Below are positions 52,538 through 61,902 of a stretch of DNA of 64,000 nt, piece by piece (within the stretch, counting starts at the first letter, position 1; the number at the start of each line of letters is the position of its first letter). The stretch is from assembly GCA_964636985.1 (NCBI GenBank), contig CAZWSX010000023.1, forward strand, positions 62,001 through 126,000, read 5' to 3'. This stretch comes from CAZWSX01 sp964636985. Its GTDB lineage: Bacteria; Planctomycetota; Planctomycetia; Pirellulales; Pirellulaceae. The notes beneath the pieces were generated by a model. It ran no database searches. It saw only the letters and a program-made list of their open reading frames with translations, and was not told where the DNA came from. A program made the position numbers and the translations under genes.

Positions 52538-53603
52538 CCCTCACGCGGCGGACAATCTCCAAACCGATCTCGGACAAAGGGAGGACCTTGTCGGCGATGC
52601 CGGCCTTCGCGACAAATCCAGGCATGCCCCATACCACACTGCTGGCCTCATCTTGAGCAAGGACTTGTCCCCCCGCGGACGCGATAGCCTGCGATCCTCG
52701 CAAGCCATCCTTTCCCATTCCCGTCAGGACCACACCGAGCGATCGGGCACCGTAAATCGAGGCCACCGAGCGAAACAAAGGGTCGACCGCTGGCCGGCAG
52801 GAATTCTCGGGCGGTTCCTGTTGAACCAGCGCGCGGTGTTTGTTGCCATCGCGCACAACCACCATGTGGTAGTCACCGGGGGCGATCAGTGCCCGTCGTG
52901 GCAGTAGTTCTTCGCCTCCCACGGCTTCGTTCGCCGCGATCGGCGAGAGGCGCGCGAGCCGTTCGCCGAGCAGCTTGGTGAACATCGGCGGCATATGCTG
53001 GACGATAACGATCGGGACCGGAAAATCGGCGGGAAACGTGGCAAACAAATCAGCCAGCGCATTGGGTCCCCCCGTCGATGCGCCGATCGCGACGATGTCA
53101 ATGCGACTCGACTTGATCACCGAACTCAAGTTCGTGCCCGATGCACTACGAGAGGGCAATACCGTAGACGCGGAGGCCGCCGTGGGGATCGCTTTCCGCG
53201 GACACAACGCGCGAATCGATGGCGCGAGGTTCTCGTGAATGAGCCGCTGCGTCTCGGCCAGGCCGCCTGACCCCGTCGGCTTGGCAAAATAGTCCGACGC
53301 TCCCAACGCGAGGGCTTCGAGCGTCTCTTTTGCGCCTCGCTCGGTGAGCGAGCTAAACATGATCACGCGCGTCTTGGGGTGGCTTTTCCGCATCTGGCGA
53401 AGCGCCGTGAGCCCGTCCATATCGGGCATTTCGATGTCGAGGATGACCAGGTCCGGATGGAGCTGAGTCAGGCGTTGGAGCGCAATGCTGCCGGTAGACG
53501 CCGTGCCGACAACCTCGATATCGGGCTCGAGATTCAGCTCGTGCGTAACGACTTTGCGAACAACGATCGAATCGTCGACGACGAGAACCCTGATTTTTGA
53601 CAT
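52524..53603 (-). CDS. cheB: Chemotaxis methylesterase CheB (locus 2)
   Basis: This is an intact 359-residue CheB. The receiver has VLVVDDSIVVRKVV, Asp56 in LVILDIEMPDMDG and a Lys in FAKPTGSGG. The methylesterase domain has IGASTGGPNAL (Ser), VQHMPPMFTKL (His) and LTGMGKDGLRG with the normal catalytic Asp. It contrasts with the damaged CheB at 44762. It starts five bases after the cheY stop. Confidence 0.95.
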   Translation of the reverse strand: MSKIRVLVVDDSIVVRKVVTHELNLEPDIEVVGTASTGSIALQRLTQLHPDLVILDIEMPDMDGLTALRQMRKSHPKTRVIMFSSLTERGAKETLEALALGASDYFAKPTGSGGLAETQRLIHENLAPSIRALCPRKAIPTAASASTVLPSRSASGTNLSSVIKSSRIDIVAIGASTGGPNALADLFATFPADFPVPIVIVQHMPPMFTKLLGERLARLSPIAANEAVGGEELLPRRALIAPGDYHMVVVRDGNKHRALVQQEPPENSCRPAVDPLFRSVASIYGARSLGVVLTGMGKDGLRGSQAIASAGGQVLAQDEASSVVWGMPGFVAKAGIADKVLPLSEIGLEIVRRVRVGRG

Positions 53604-53607
53604 GCTG

Positions 53608-53982
53608 CTAATCCTCGAGCACGTCCAACATCGAAAGTTTGGCGACCAACACGTCGCGAGAAAACGGCTTCATCACGTATTCATTGGCCCCCGCAGCAAT
53701 GGCCTCTTGCAGCCGCTCGCTTTCTGTTTCGGTGGTCACCATCATGATCCGCAGGTGGTTCCACCGTTGCGTCTGCCGCACGGCCTTGATGAACTGCAAA
53801 CCGTCCATCACCGGCATATTCCAATCGACGAGCGCTACACTAACGTCCGGGTTTTCTTCCAAGCGGTCGAGCGCCTCCTGTCCGTTGGCCGCTTCGACAA
53901 CTTCGAACCCTACTTCCCGCAGGATGCCGCCGATAACCATCCGAACCGCGCGCGAATCGTCGATCACTAGCGCCTGCATCAC
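53608..53982 (-). CDS. cheY: CheY-type response regulator (locus 2)
   Basis: A single receiver domain of 124 residues with the pocket intact: ALVIDDSRAVRM, Asp53 in ALVDWNMPVMDG, Thr in MMVTTETES and Lys in YVMKPFSRD. The close match of WNMPVMDG and KPFSRD with receiver 2 of the kinase at the head of the operon is notable. It is the probable soluble output of the CheA kinase. It lies between mcp and cheB. Confidence 0.93.
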   Translation of the reverse strand: MMQALVIDDSRAVRMVIGGILREVGFEVVEAANGQEALDRLEENPDVSVALVDWNMPVMDGLQFIKAVRQTQRWNHLRIMMVTTETESERLQEAIAAGANEYVMKPFSRDVLVAKLSMLDVLED

Positions 53983-54101
53983 TGAACGCTTTCGAACAAC
54001 CAGAAGAAGGTGCTAGGACCGCCCGCCAAATGACGCGAGTCGCGAGCAGAAAACATTATGGCGATTTCCTAACACGCGGACACGAGCCATCCTATTTCTT
54101 G

Positions 54102-56078
54102 TTATTTCTTAAATTTCATCACGAGCCGCTGAATTTCGCAGGCCATCCGCGACAACTCGTCGGCGGCGCGTTGGGTCTCGGCCGCACCCTCGGTGGTTCC
54201 TCGCGCGGCTTGCGCAACTCCGACGACATTCTGCGCGATTTCGCTGCTTCCGCGAGCGGCCTCTGAGACGTTTCGCGTGATCTCGGCCGTGGTCGCGGTT
54301 TGCTCTTCCACGGCGCTGGCAATGGTGCTTTGGATATCGTTGATTTGTCCAATGACGGTGCCGATCTGGGCGATGGCTTCGACTGAACTCTTGGTGTCGG
54401 CCTGAATCGCCTCGATTTTTCCGCCGATATCCTCCGTCGCCTTCGCCGTCTGTTTGGCGAGTTCCTTGACTTCGTTGGCAACCACCGCGAAGCCTTTGCC
54501 CGCTTCGCCGGCGCGGGCCGCTTCGATGGTGGCATTCAGGGCTAACAGATTGGTTTGCTGGGCAATGGACGTGATCACCTTGATCACGTGGCCGATCTCG
54601 GCGCTACTTTCGCCAAGTTTGGCAATCGTGGTGTTGGTCCGATCCGCCACGCGCACGGCCGAGGTGGCAATCCGCGCGGCTTCGTTCGCGTTCTTGGCAA
54701 TTTCGCGAATGCTAGCGCCCATTTGCTCGCCGGCCGTGGCCACGCTTGCTACGCTGTGGCTGACTTGCTCGGCAGCCGCGGCGGCGACATTCGCCTGGGC
54801 CGATGTCTCTTCGGAGTTTGAGGCCAATTGATGGCTCACGGTCGTCAACTCTTGCGCGGCGCTAGCCAGGTTGGTGGCTGTCGAATTGGCCTCGCCAAGC
54901 AGACGCTCAATTTCCATTCGCAAGCGAACTCGCTCGGTAACATCGTTCGCCAGCTTGACCACCTTCATCGGCTTGCCTTGGCGATCGACGATCGGCACGT
55001 AGTTCGCTTGCAAATAGACTTCCCGGCCGCCTCGACCAACGCGTTTGAACTCGTCCGAGATCGATTCGCCTCGGTTGAGGCGGGCCCAGAAATCCCTATA
55101 GCCCTGGCTTTGTGATTCGGCGCCCTCGACAAACATCCGATGCTGCTGGCCACGCACTTCGCCTAGTGAATAGCCCATCGTCGAAAGGAATCGGTCGTTG
55201 GCTGATAGGATGGTCCCATCCATGTTGAACTCGATCATGGCTTGCGATTTGTTCAAGTCGGCAAGTTGCCGCAGGGTCTCGGCCATGGCGTTGACTTCAA
55301 AGCCGATGCGGCCGAACTCGTCGGTTCCCTCCGACATCCGCTTGGAGTAGTCGCCGGCGGCGATGGATCGGACGGTGTCGATTGCTTCACCTGTCCGCGA
55401 AGAGATGCCTCGAGCGATCCCGAACAGAGTCGTCATCAAAGCACCAAGCGCGAGGAACGCGACCGCGCCGATGAATGCCTTTCGCCACCAGATCATGTCG
55501 AGGGCCTTGGTTTCTTCCGTGGCCAGCGTTTCTTTCATTTTTCCGATCATAGCGACCACGGCGCCACCTAATTCTTCATCAAGCCGAATCAGTTTGTCAG
55601 CACGGATCTTCGCCGCCTTCTCCTTGTCCACCTCGGAAAGTGCTGGGATGAATTCTTCGTCCAGGATCTTGTAGTATTTAGTTCCCTTTTCTCCAACACT
55701 GTCGTTCAAGAGCTTGCGAACCTCATCGCTCACGGGGCGTTTCTTCTTCTCCTCGGTGTTCATCCACTCGTTCAGCGCCTTCTCGAAACCCTCCTTTTCG
55801 TTTTTTAAAAGCTGGAGATTGCGCGTCCTCGTTTCGGCCGATTCGTCCGGCCCCATTCCCGATACGATGAGTTGCGACCGTCGGGAGTTGAATCTCGGCG
55901 GGTCCAAATCGGAGATCAGATCTTTCTCCGCGATGATCCTCTCGTACGCGGCGCTCTTAATTCTGACGGTGTCCAAGGTGGTCCAATTGAACGACACGAC
56001 AGTCACAAGACCAACCAGGATTGCCACGCCCAATGCCGTCAGGCGACCTTGGATGGTGGAAAGGAAGTTCGCGATCAT
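54102..56078 (-). CDS. Methyl-accepting chemotaxis protein with PAS domain (locus 2)
   Basis: The 658-residue receptor has a first membrane helix (~14-35), an extracytoplasmic four-helix-type sensor of ~170 residues rich in Lys/Glu, a second helix (AFIGAVAFLALGALMTTLF), a HAMP domain, and a PAS domain at ~285-395 (MIEFNMDGTILSANDRF, YLQANYVPIVDRQGKPMKVV). The signalling coiled coil carries QQTNLLALNATIEAARAGE. A PAS domain between HAMP and the signalling tip suggests a second, cytoplasmic input. The ATG at 56078 precedes the first helix; the longer frame to 56102 is not needed. Confidence 0.93.
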   Translation of the reverse strand: MIANFLSTIQGRLTALGVAILVGLVTVVSFNWTTLDTVRIKSAAYERIIAEKDLISDLDPPRFNSRRSQLIVSGMGPDESAETRTRNLQLLKNEKEGFEKALNEWMNTEEKKKRPVSDEVRKLLNDSVGEKGTKYYKILDEEFIPALSEVDKEKAAKIRADKLIRLDEELGGAVVAMIGKMKETLATEETKALDMIWWRKAFIGAVAFLALGALMTTLFGIARGISSRTGEAIDTVRSIAAGDYSKRMSEGTDEFGRIGFEVNAMAETLRQLADLNKSQAMIEFNMDGTILSANDRFLSTMGYSLGEVRGQQHRMFVEGAESQSQGYRDFWARLNRGESISDEFKRVGRGGREVYLQANYVPIVDRQGKPMKVVKLANDVTERVRLRMEIERLLGEANSTATNLASAAQELTTVSHQLASNSEETSAQANVAAAAAEQVSHSVASVATAGEQMGASIREIAKNANEAARIATSAVRVADRTNTTIAKLGESSAEIGHVIKVITSIAQQTNLLALNATIEAARAGEAGKGFAVVANEVKELAKQTAKATEDIGGKIEAIQADTKSSVEAIAQIGTVIGQINDIQSTIASAVEEQTATTAEITRNVSEAARGSSEIAQNVVGVAQAARGTTEGAAETQRAADELSRMACEIQRLVMKFKK

Positions 56079-56122
56079 TGCTGCGGTCTCACAAGGTTGC
56101 AAATCGAATGCGATGCGGGTGC

Positions 56123-56554
56123 TTACGCCGTAGCGTCGACGACCTTCTTCAGGTCGAGCGCCAACAGTAGTTTGTCTTGAAGTTTGTAGACGCCGGTCAC
56201 CAATTCGCGTGCAGGGCCCGCGAGTGTCTCGGGAGAGCGTTCAAATTGTTCGTGCTTGACGGAGACAACTTCTCCGATTTCATCCACAAGTAGGCTGATG
56301 GCGCCGTCGTCAGAATCGACCACGATGTTGAACTGATCGCGGAAGTCCCGGCAGTCGCGCATTCCCAACTGTCGCCGCAGGTCGACCGCCATCACAATCT
56401 GTCCCCGCAGGTTGATCAATCCTCGAATCGCGCGATGGGCCAGCGGCACCGGCGTCATCACGTGCGGACGAACTATCTCCTGGACCTTCAGCACGTCCAA
56501 GCCGTAAAGCTCGTCGCCAAGAAAGAAGGTGCAAAACTGCAAATCGGAGGTCAT
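56123..56554 (-). CDS. cheW: Chemotaxis adaptor CheW (locus 2)
   Basis: The 143-residue protein shows CTFFLGDELYGLDVLKVQEIV, PLAHRAIRGLINLRGQIVMAVDLR, and SLLVDEIGEVVSV, the standard CheW core. Its start overlaps the cheA stop by four bases (ATGA), so stoichiometric production with CheA is expected. It links the PAS-containing receptor and CheA. Confidence 0.93.
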   Translation of the reverse strand: MTSDLQFCTFFLGDELYGLDVLKVQEIVRPHVMTPVPLAHRAIRGLINLRGQIVMAVDLRRQLGMRDCRDFRDQFNIVVDSDDGAISLLVDEIGEVVSVKHEQFERSPETLAGPARELVTGVYKLQDKLLLALDLKKVVDATA

Positions 56555-58956
56555 CGGGCGGCCTCCGCGTGAAAGGCCGCGAGCCCCGATCGGACGATGG
56601 CGGTCAAATCGAGGAACTCGGTCACCCGATTGCGCAGGACGACTGTGCGCAAGACGCCGCGCCTCGTCGAGGGCGACGTTGTGCCGCCGCTTTCTTGTGT
56701 CACGTCGAGGATCCGTTCCACGATCAAGCCAGCCTTTTGCTCTCCATCGTCATAGAAAATGAAGGGAACAATTTCATCGCTCAGTTCCTGAACTCGTTGT
56801 GTTTTGGTCGTTTTCACGGTTGCCTCGCTAGGCGACATGCGGCGAAGTTCCTCCGCGACATCCATTAGCGGAAGAATGTCACCGCGGTACTGAGTAACAA
56901 GGCCACCGCTAACACGTTCCAACTCCGAACGCGGAATCTCTTCCAGCCTGGCTACCTGCGACAAAGGCACGGCCATTTGCCCTCCGCCCGCGGACACAAA
57001 GACGAGCGTCGACTGTGCTTCGTTCAACGAAGTGCCGAGCAGCGGTTCGAACAGCTCGCGAGACTCTCCCTTGGCGGAAGTCGCCGTGGCTGCGAGACCA
57101 CCCAATTTCGCGATCCCAGCGACATCGAGAATCAGCGCGATGCGCCCGTCTCCCATGATCGTGGCGCCGGCGAACGCTGGGAGCCCTTTTAATTGCCGCT
57201 GCAACGGCTTGACGACGATTTCTTCCGAGTCCCGCACGCCGTCGACAATCAACCCAAATTGGTGCTCATCCGCCTGCAATACAACAATGGTTCTGTCATC
57301 GCCGCTGGCTTCTTGGTGCGCACCATCGGTAACCTGCCCTCCGAGGACTTCGCTCAGGTAGACGATCGGAAGCAGTTTGCCGCGAAGTCGGTAGACAGGT
57401 GCGCCTCGCACATGCTCCACCGAATGACCGCCTTGTTCGGCGTCGAGTCGTACGAGTTCGACCAGAGCCGACTGGGGAATGGCGTAACGCTCACCACCGC
57501 CGGTACAAATGATGGCCGGAATAATTGCCAACGTCAGCGGGATTTTCATCCGGATGGTGGTTCCCTGACCCTCCAGGCTGTCGAGTTCCACAGTCCCGCC
57601 AATTCTTTCGATGCTGGTACGCACGACATCCATGCCGACACCGCGCCCCGAGAACTGCGTCACCTTCTCCGCGGTCGAGAAGCCTGCGGCAAAAATCAAT
57701 CGCAATGTCGCCGCTCGGCTCAAGCAAGCAGCGTCGTGCGCGGTTATGAGGCTGTTCTGAATCGCTTTCTCGCGCACGCGGGCGACGTCGATTCCACCCC
57801 CATCGTCGGAGATTTCGACAATTACCTTTCCTCCCTGATGAAAAGCCACCATGTGGAGGCGTCCCTCCTCGGGTTTGCCTCGCGCACGGCGAACGTCGGG
57901 CGACTCGATTCCATGGTCGACGGCGTTGCGAACCATGTGGGTGAGCGGATCGCGGATCGCTTCGAGGAGCGTCTTATCAAGTTCCGTCTCCTGGCCCTCC
58001 ATCTCGAAACGGACCTTCTTGCCACACGCAACGGCAAGGTCGCGCACGACGCGAGGAAATTTGCTCCACACATTCCCGATCGGCTGCATGCGCGTCTTCA
58101 TGACACTCGCTTGCAACTCGGTGGTCAGATGATTGAGCTGCTGGACCGCTCCTACAAAAGCCGGATCTTCCGACGTCGCACCGAATTGCATGATGCGATT
58201 GCGAGAAAGCACCAGTTCGCCCACCAGCGTCATCATCTTGTCGAGCAAACCCACGTCGACGCGAACGTTCGTATCGGCGACGGCCGCGGGACGAGGCGCC
58301 TCGCTGGGTTCGTTCACAACTGGGGGCGGGGCTGCTGGTTCCGCTAAGGCAGGCGATACGGGCGCCTGAACAGTATTTCCCAAGGTTGGCGTGTGCAGGA
58401 AGTCGATCGTTGTTGATGGAGATGCAGGAGATGGTCCAACGAGTACTGGTGCCGCCTGCTTTAAGGGCGGCAGCACGCTGGTTGCTTCCTGGAGTGGCGG
58501 TGCCGCGGACTCGACTTTCGCGGGAGGTGCTGGCGCTGGTGAGGCCCCAGGCGGCGATCCGCTGGTGACACCGCCTGACGTGCGAAGGTGCTCAACCTCG
58601 GCAATCACGGCCGTGTAGTCTCCTGCGCCCTCGCTTCCATCCTTTTCGATCGACGCCAGCATCTCGCGAATAGCGTCGACCACTTTCAGCAGCGCGGTGC
58701 CGATCGGCTGATTGAAGCGGATATCGCCGTCGCGTAAACGGCTTAGCAAGCTTTCAGCGGCATGGGCCACCGATTGTAGTTTGGGCAACCCAATGAACCC
58801 AGCGGTCCCCTTCACGCTATGCAACGTGCGAAAAACTTGCGCGAGAGTTTGTTTATCGGTTGGCCGCTGCTCGAGCGAGACGAGATCGGAATCGAGCAGC
58901 GCAAGATTCTCGTGCGTTTCGAGAAGGAACTCCCGAAGAACTTCGTTCATCGACAT
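56551..58956 (-). CDS. cheA: Chemotaxis histidine kinase CheA with two CheW-like domains (locus 2)
   Basis: The 801-residue kinase has an HPt domain with His46 in FRTLHSVKGTAGFIG, a long Pro/Ala-rich linker (~135-225), a dimerisation domain, an HATPase domain (MVRNAVDHGIESPDVRRA, SDDGGGIDVARVREKA, SGRGVGMDVVR), and then two CheW-like domains. The first covers ~485-625 and the second is C-terminal (ESRELFEPLL to the end). A doubled CheW domain is not in E. coli CheA and may allow an altered array geometry. No receiver is attached. It lies downstream of the kinase gene by ~77 bases. Confidence 0.95.
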   Translation of the reverse strand: MSMNEVLREFLLETHENLALLDSDLVSLEQRPTDKQTLAQVFRTLHSVKGTAGFIGLPKLQSVAHAAESLLSRLRDGDIRFNQPIGTALLKVVDAIREMLASIEKDGSEGAGDYTAVIAEVEHLRTSGGVTSGSPPGASPAPAPPAKVESAAPPLQEATSVLPPLKQAAPVLVGPSPASPSTTIDFLHTPTLGNTVQAPVSPALAEPAAPPPVVNEPSEAPRPAAVADTNVRVDVGLLDKMMTLVGELVLSRNRIMQFGATSEDPAFVGAVQQLNHLTTELQASVMKTRMQPIGNVWSKFPRVVRDLAVACGKKVRFEMEGQETELDKTLLEAIRDPLTHMVRNAVDHGIESPDVRRARGKPEEGRLHMVAFHQGGKVIVEISDDGGGIDVARVREKAIQNSLITAHDAACLSRAATLRLIFAAGFSTAEKVTQFSGRGVGMDVVRTSIERIGGTVELDSLEGQGTTIRMKIPLTLAIIPAIICTGGGERYAIPQSALVELVRLDAEQGGHSVEHVRGAPVYRLRGKLLPIVYLSEVLGGQVTDGAHQEASGDDRTIVVLQADEHQFGLIVDGVRDSEEIVVKPLQRQLKGLPAFAGATIMGDGRIALILDVAGIAKLGGLAATATSAKGESRELFEPLLGTSLNEAQSTLVFVSAGGGQMAVPLSQVARLEEIPRSELERVSGGLVTQYRGDILPLMDVAEELRRMSPSEATVKTTKTQRVQELSDEIVPFIFYDDGEQKAGLIVERILDVTQESGGTTSPSTRRGVLRTVVLRNRVTEFLDLTAIVRSGLAAFHAEAAR

Positions 58957-59033
58957 GGGAGGTCCGCTTTGGGCGCGCGCTCAGGGGAGGAGATCTTGGA
59001 ATGCGAAGACGATCTGCCCTCCCTGGACGACTT

Positions 59034-60998
59034 TCAAAACAACTTGTCGATGAGCGGAGCCACGACGTCGCGGGAAAACGCCTTCTCGACGATGGCCACC
59101 ACCCCGAGGGCCCGAACGGGATCGAGAATCTTGGGGTCTGTTTCGGTGGTCACCATCACAATCGGCGTCTTGGCCGTCGGCGGGTTCTGCTTCAGATAAC
59201 TGACCAGCGCCCGACCGTCCATCAAAGGCATATTGTAGTCGGTGACAATCAAATCAAAAGATTCCCGGGTGGCCGCCGCGATGGCCTGGGCACCGTCGGC
59301 AACCTCCGAAAACCGCGAAAATCCCAGCCCTTGCAGGGTTGTTCGCTCGTGAACCCGGGCCGTGCTGCTATCGTCCACGATCAGAATGCTGAGGCGGCTG
59401 CGATCGATTTTCCGCTCCGGCACACCCCGTAGCTGCGTCGTTGCTTCCGACGAAAGATCCACCGACCTTCCGGCCACCAGGGCAATCGCGTCCTTTAGCA
59501 GATCCGCGGTGAAAGGCTTGTGGAGAGTCTGAACCCTGCGGAGCCGGCTAATCCCCGTGGTATCGCTCTCGTCCGAATCACTCGTGATCAAAATGAATCC
59601 TGGCGTCCGGGAAGCAATCTCGGAACGAATCTGATCGGCCAGTTGAATACCCGTCGTGTCGCGCAAGTGCATCGCCGAGATCACCACGTCGGGCGTCTGA
59701 TTTCGAACCATGGCGATCGCATCGGCGCCGGTCGCGGCCGAACCGACGACGTGGAAGTCGCCTTCCTGCAGGTAGGTCCTAAAGAGCGCCGCCTGAGTGC
59801 GAGAGGGCTCGACAATCAAAACTGTTTTTGGGTCGGGCGACAACGCCACCGTTTGATCGAGCGGACGCGAAAGCGCAACCGACGACTGCGACGAGGCCAC
59901 GGTCGGAGACAAGTGAACCGTAATAGGCGGCTGACCCGCGACGCCAGATTGGCCCTTCACACTGGCGGCAATCTCTTCCAGGCGTTTTACCACGTCGCCC
60001 ATACTCTGGATGCGGTCTGCGACCGACTTGGCCAGCATCCCCTTGAAGACTTCGTCGAGCGCTGGCGGAACGTCGGGGCGTGCTTCGCACAAGCTAGGAA
60101 TGGGAGCATCGCGGTGTTTCAGGAGGATGGCGATGATCGTCGGGCCGACAAAGGGAGGTTGCCGCGTTAGCAAATAGTGGAGTGTCGCCCCGAGACTGTA
60201 AATGTCGGTGCGATGATCGAGCGTCGTCGAGTCGACCGCTTGCTCCGGCGACATGTAATCGGCGGTGCCAATCACGCCGCCGGCCATGGTCACGGCGAAC
60301 TGGTCAGGTGCGGTGTCGGCGCCATGTGCCAGCCTCGCGAGCCCCAGATCGGTTACCTTCACCAAACCGCTCTCGTCTCGCAGGAGATTCGCAGGCTTGA
60401 TATCGCGGTGGACGATGTCTTGCGAATGCGCATACGCCAAGCCGCGCGCCGATTGGAGAATGCAATCGATGGCCTCGGATACAGACATGGTACCCTGGCG
60501 TTCGACGATGCCGGCCAAGTCGCGGCCGTTGATGAACTCCATTACTAAGAAGTGACCCTCGTCCGCCTCGTCGGCGTCGTAGGCCATCACGATGTTCGGA
60601 TGGCCCAGCCGCGCGATCGTTTCCACCTCTCGTTGAAAGCGTTGCACGAAGGCCGCGTTCTTCGACAAGCCGGGCGAGAGGACCTTTAGCGCGACAATCC
60701 GCTTCATGCGACGATGTCGCGCTTTGAAGACGGTCCCCATCCCACCCGCGCCCAAGCGGCCGAGGATCTCGTAGTTTCCAATCCGCAGTGTGCTGATCTG
60801 GCCTGAGCGAAGCGCGTCGAGTTGCGGGAGCGTAAGCGGCCCTTCGTCGGTGATCGACTTGACGAAGGTGCCCCAGTCGCCTGCCGCCGATTTGAGGCCC
60901 GCCTCCAACTGGGCAGCAGGAACTAACTCCGACGCGGCGATCTTCGCGACCAGGGCGTCGAATGAGAGGAGAACCTGAGTTCCTTGAGATTCTATCAA
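59034..60998 (-). CDS. Ser/Thr protein kinase with two C-terminal receiver domains
   Basis: The first ~60 residues are a helical lead-in, then a Hanks-type kinase domain: GRLGAGGMGTVFKA, Lys in IVALKVLSP, IVHRDIKPANLL, VTDLGLARL (DLG for DFG) and GTADYMSPEQAVDS. After a Ser/Thr-rich linker come two receivers. Receiver 1 (KTVLIVEPSRTQAALF, DVVISAMHLRD, LHKPFTADL) lacks the acidic pair and has Ala at the acceptor site, a pseudo-receiver. Receiver 2 (LIVDDSSTARVHE, DLIVTDYNMPLMDG, EKAFSRD) keeps its Asp. It heads the locus 2 chemotaxis operon. The start is uncertain: TTG at 60998 is used since upstream sequence (to 61112 or 61181) looks noncoding. Confidence 0.83.
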   Translation of the reverse strand: MIESQGTQVLLSFDALVAKIAASELVPAAQLEAGLKSAAGDWGTFVKSITDEGPLTLPQLDALRSGQISTLRIGNYEILGRLGAGGMGTVFKARHRRMKRIVALKVLSPGLSKNAAFVQRFQREVETIARLGHPNIVMAYDADEADEGHFLVMEFINGRDLAGIVERQGTMSVSEAIDCILQSARGLAYAHSQDIVHRDIKPANLLRDESGLVKVTDLGLARLAHGADTAPDQFAVTMAGGVIGTADYMSPEQAVDSTTLDHRTDIYSLGATLHYLLTRQPPFVGPTIIAILLKHRDAPIPSLCEARPDVPPALDEVFKGMLAKSVADRIQSMGDVVKRLEEIAASVKGQSGVAGQPPITVHLSPTVASSQSSVALSRPLDQTVALSPDPKTVLIVEPSRTQAALFRTYLQEGDFHVVGSAATGADAIAMVRNQTPDVVISAMHLRDTTGIQLADQIRSEIASRTPGFILITSDSDESDTTGISRLRRVQTLHKPFTADLLKDAIALVAGRSVDLSSEATTQLRGVPERKIDRSRLSILIVDDSSTARVHERTTLQGLGFSRFSEVADGAQAIAAATRESFDLIVTDYNMPLMDGRALVSYLKQNPPTAKTPIVMVTTETDPKILDPVRALGVVAIVEKAFSRDVVAPLIDKLF

Positions 60999-61286
60999 CT
61001 GAATACCGTTTTTCGCCCTTTGGGGCTCGCAAAGCAAGAAAACGAATAGGGGCCGAGGGTCGCCGTTGTCTGGTAAATCCGCGCCTTTCCGCCAGCATAC
61101 GAACCCAATCATCAGGCGGCAACTAAAACGAGGGCTCGACCGCGGCAAGTTGGGCATCCAGACGATTTCCACCGTCTCCAAGGCGTAAGTTACGCAAGAA
61201 GTAGAGGTTAAGCGCTAGAATATGCATTGAAGCACGGGCCTCACCGTCCAGGCCAACAACCGCGTTCCCAACAGGTTACGAGCACG

Positions 61287-61535
61287 TTGAAGCGATTCGA
61301 CTCCAAAGCGCTCTACGATGCCCGCGACGCGCGGCTGCAAAATCGCAATCTGTCGTGGCGCGATGTCGCCGCGGAGATCCGTGTCAGTGCCGCGACCATC
61401 GTGCGAATCAAGAACGGCGGTCGCATGGAAGTGGACGGCATGTTGGCGATGGTGACCTGGCTAGACGTTCCCGTAGAGTCGTTCGTTCGCGAGTCGCCTC
61501 GTGAGAGCGCGTTGGGAGATGCTGCCGATGGCTGA
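61287..61535 (+). CDS. XRE/HTH-type DNA-binding protein
   Basis: The 82-residue protein contains a helix-turn-helix, LSWRDVAAEIRVSAATIVRIKNG, followed by VDGMLAMVTWLDVPVESF, the pattern of small lambda-repressor-like regulators. It starts at a TTG; an upstream TTG at 61227 is possible but its sequence is not protein-like. It lies divergent from the kinase-headed chemotaxis operon with ~290 bases between, so it could regulate it (inference). The following membrane-protein gene starts inside its 3' end. Confidence 0.65.
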   Translation: MKRFDSKALYDARDARLQNRNLSWRDVAAEIRVSAATIVRIKNGGRMEVDGMLAMVTWLDVPVESFVRESPRESALGDAADG

Positions 61536-61902
61536 TTCCTCGATCCAGGATGATGAGTTCGCTCTCAGGCCAATCGAAAATCCATCGAGAGAGCAATTCG
61601 AGCGGAAGCTCGAACCGATTTCGGTGGACGCCTCTCCTCCTTTAGCTGCCGCGAAACCCATCCGGTTTTCACTTGCCGACGTGATGCTGGTCACGGTTGG
61701 CATTGCGGTCGGATCGGCAGGCGGAAACTGGGTGCCCGCCGACGTCTTCGCGGGGCTCATGGGTGTCGCGGCAGTTGCAGCGGTGCTTCTGGTCCAATGC
61801 TATCCGCCCGAATCGCACTTCGCCCGCGTCTCTTGGTTCGCCATGAGTTTGGCCTATGCAGTCGCGCTCGGGGTGGCGCTATTCAGGACTTTCATGCCAT
61901 AG
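61528..61902 (+). CDS. Small membrane protein, unknown
   Basis: The ATG at 61528 overlaps the end of the HTH gene and has a GGAG site, which suggests coupling. The 124-residue protein has a polar N-terminal ~50 residues (SSIQDDEFALRPIENPS) and two or three membrane segments (about 55-75, 77-95 and 103-122). I do not recognise the family. Its pairing with a small HTH protein is the only clue; an anti-regulator or membrane anchor is possible but unproved. Confidence 0.6.
   Translation: MADSSIQDDEFALRPIENPSREQFERKLEPISVDASPPLAAAKPIRFSLADVMLVTVGIAVGSAGGNWVPADVFAGLMGVAAVAAVLLVQCYPPESHFARVSWFAMSLAYAVALGVALFRTFMP

Noticed and set aside
57193..58347. Plus-strand frame of 384 residues
   Set aside because: Antisense to cheA, whose HPt and kinase motifs are unambiguous on the minus strand.
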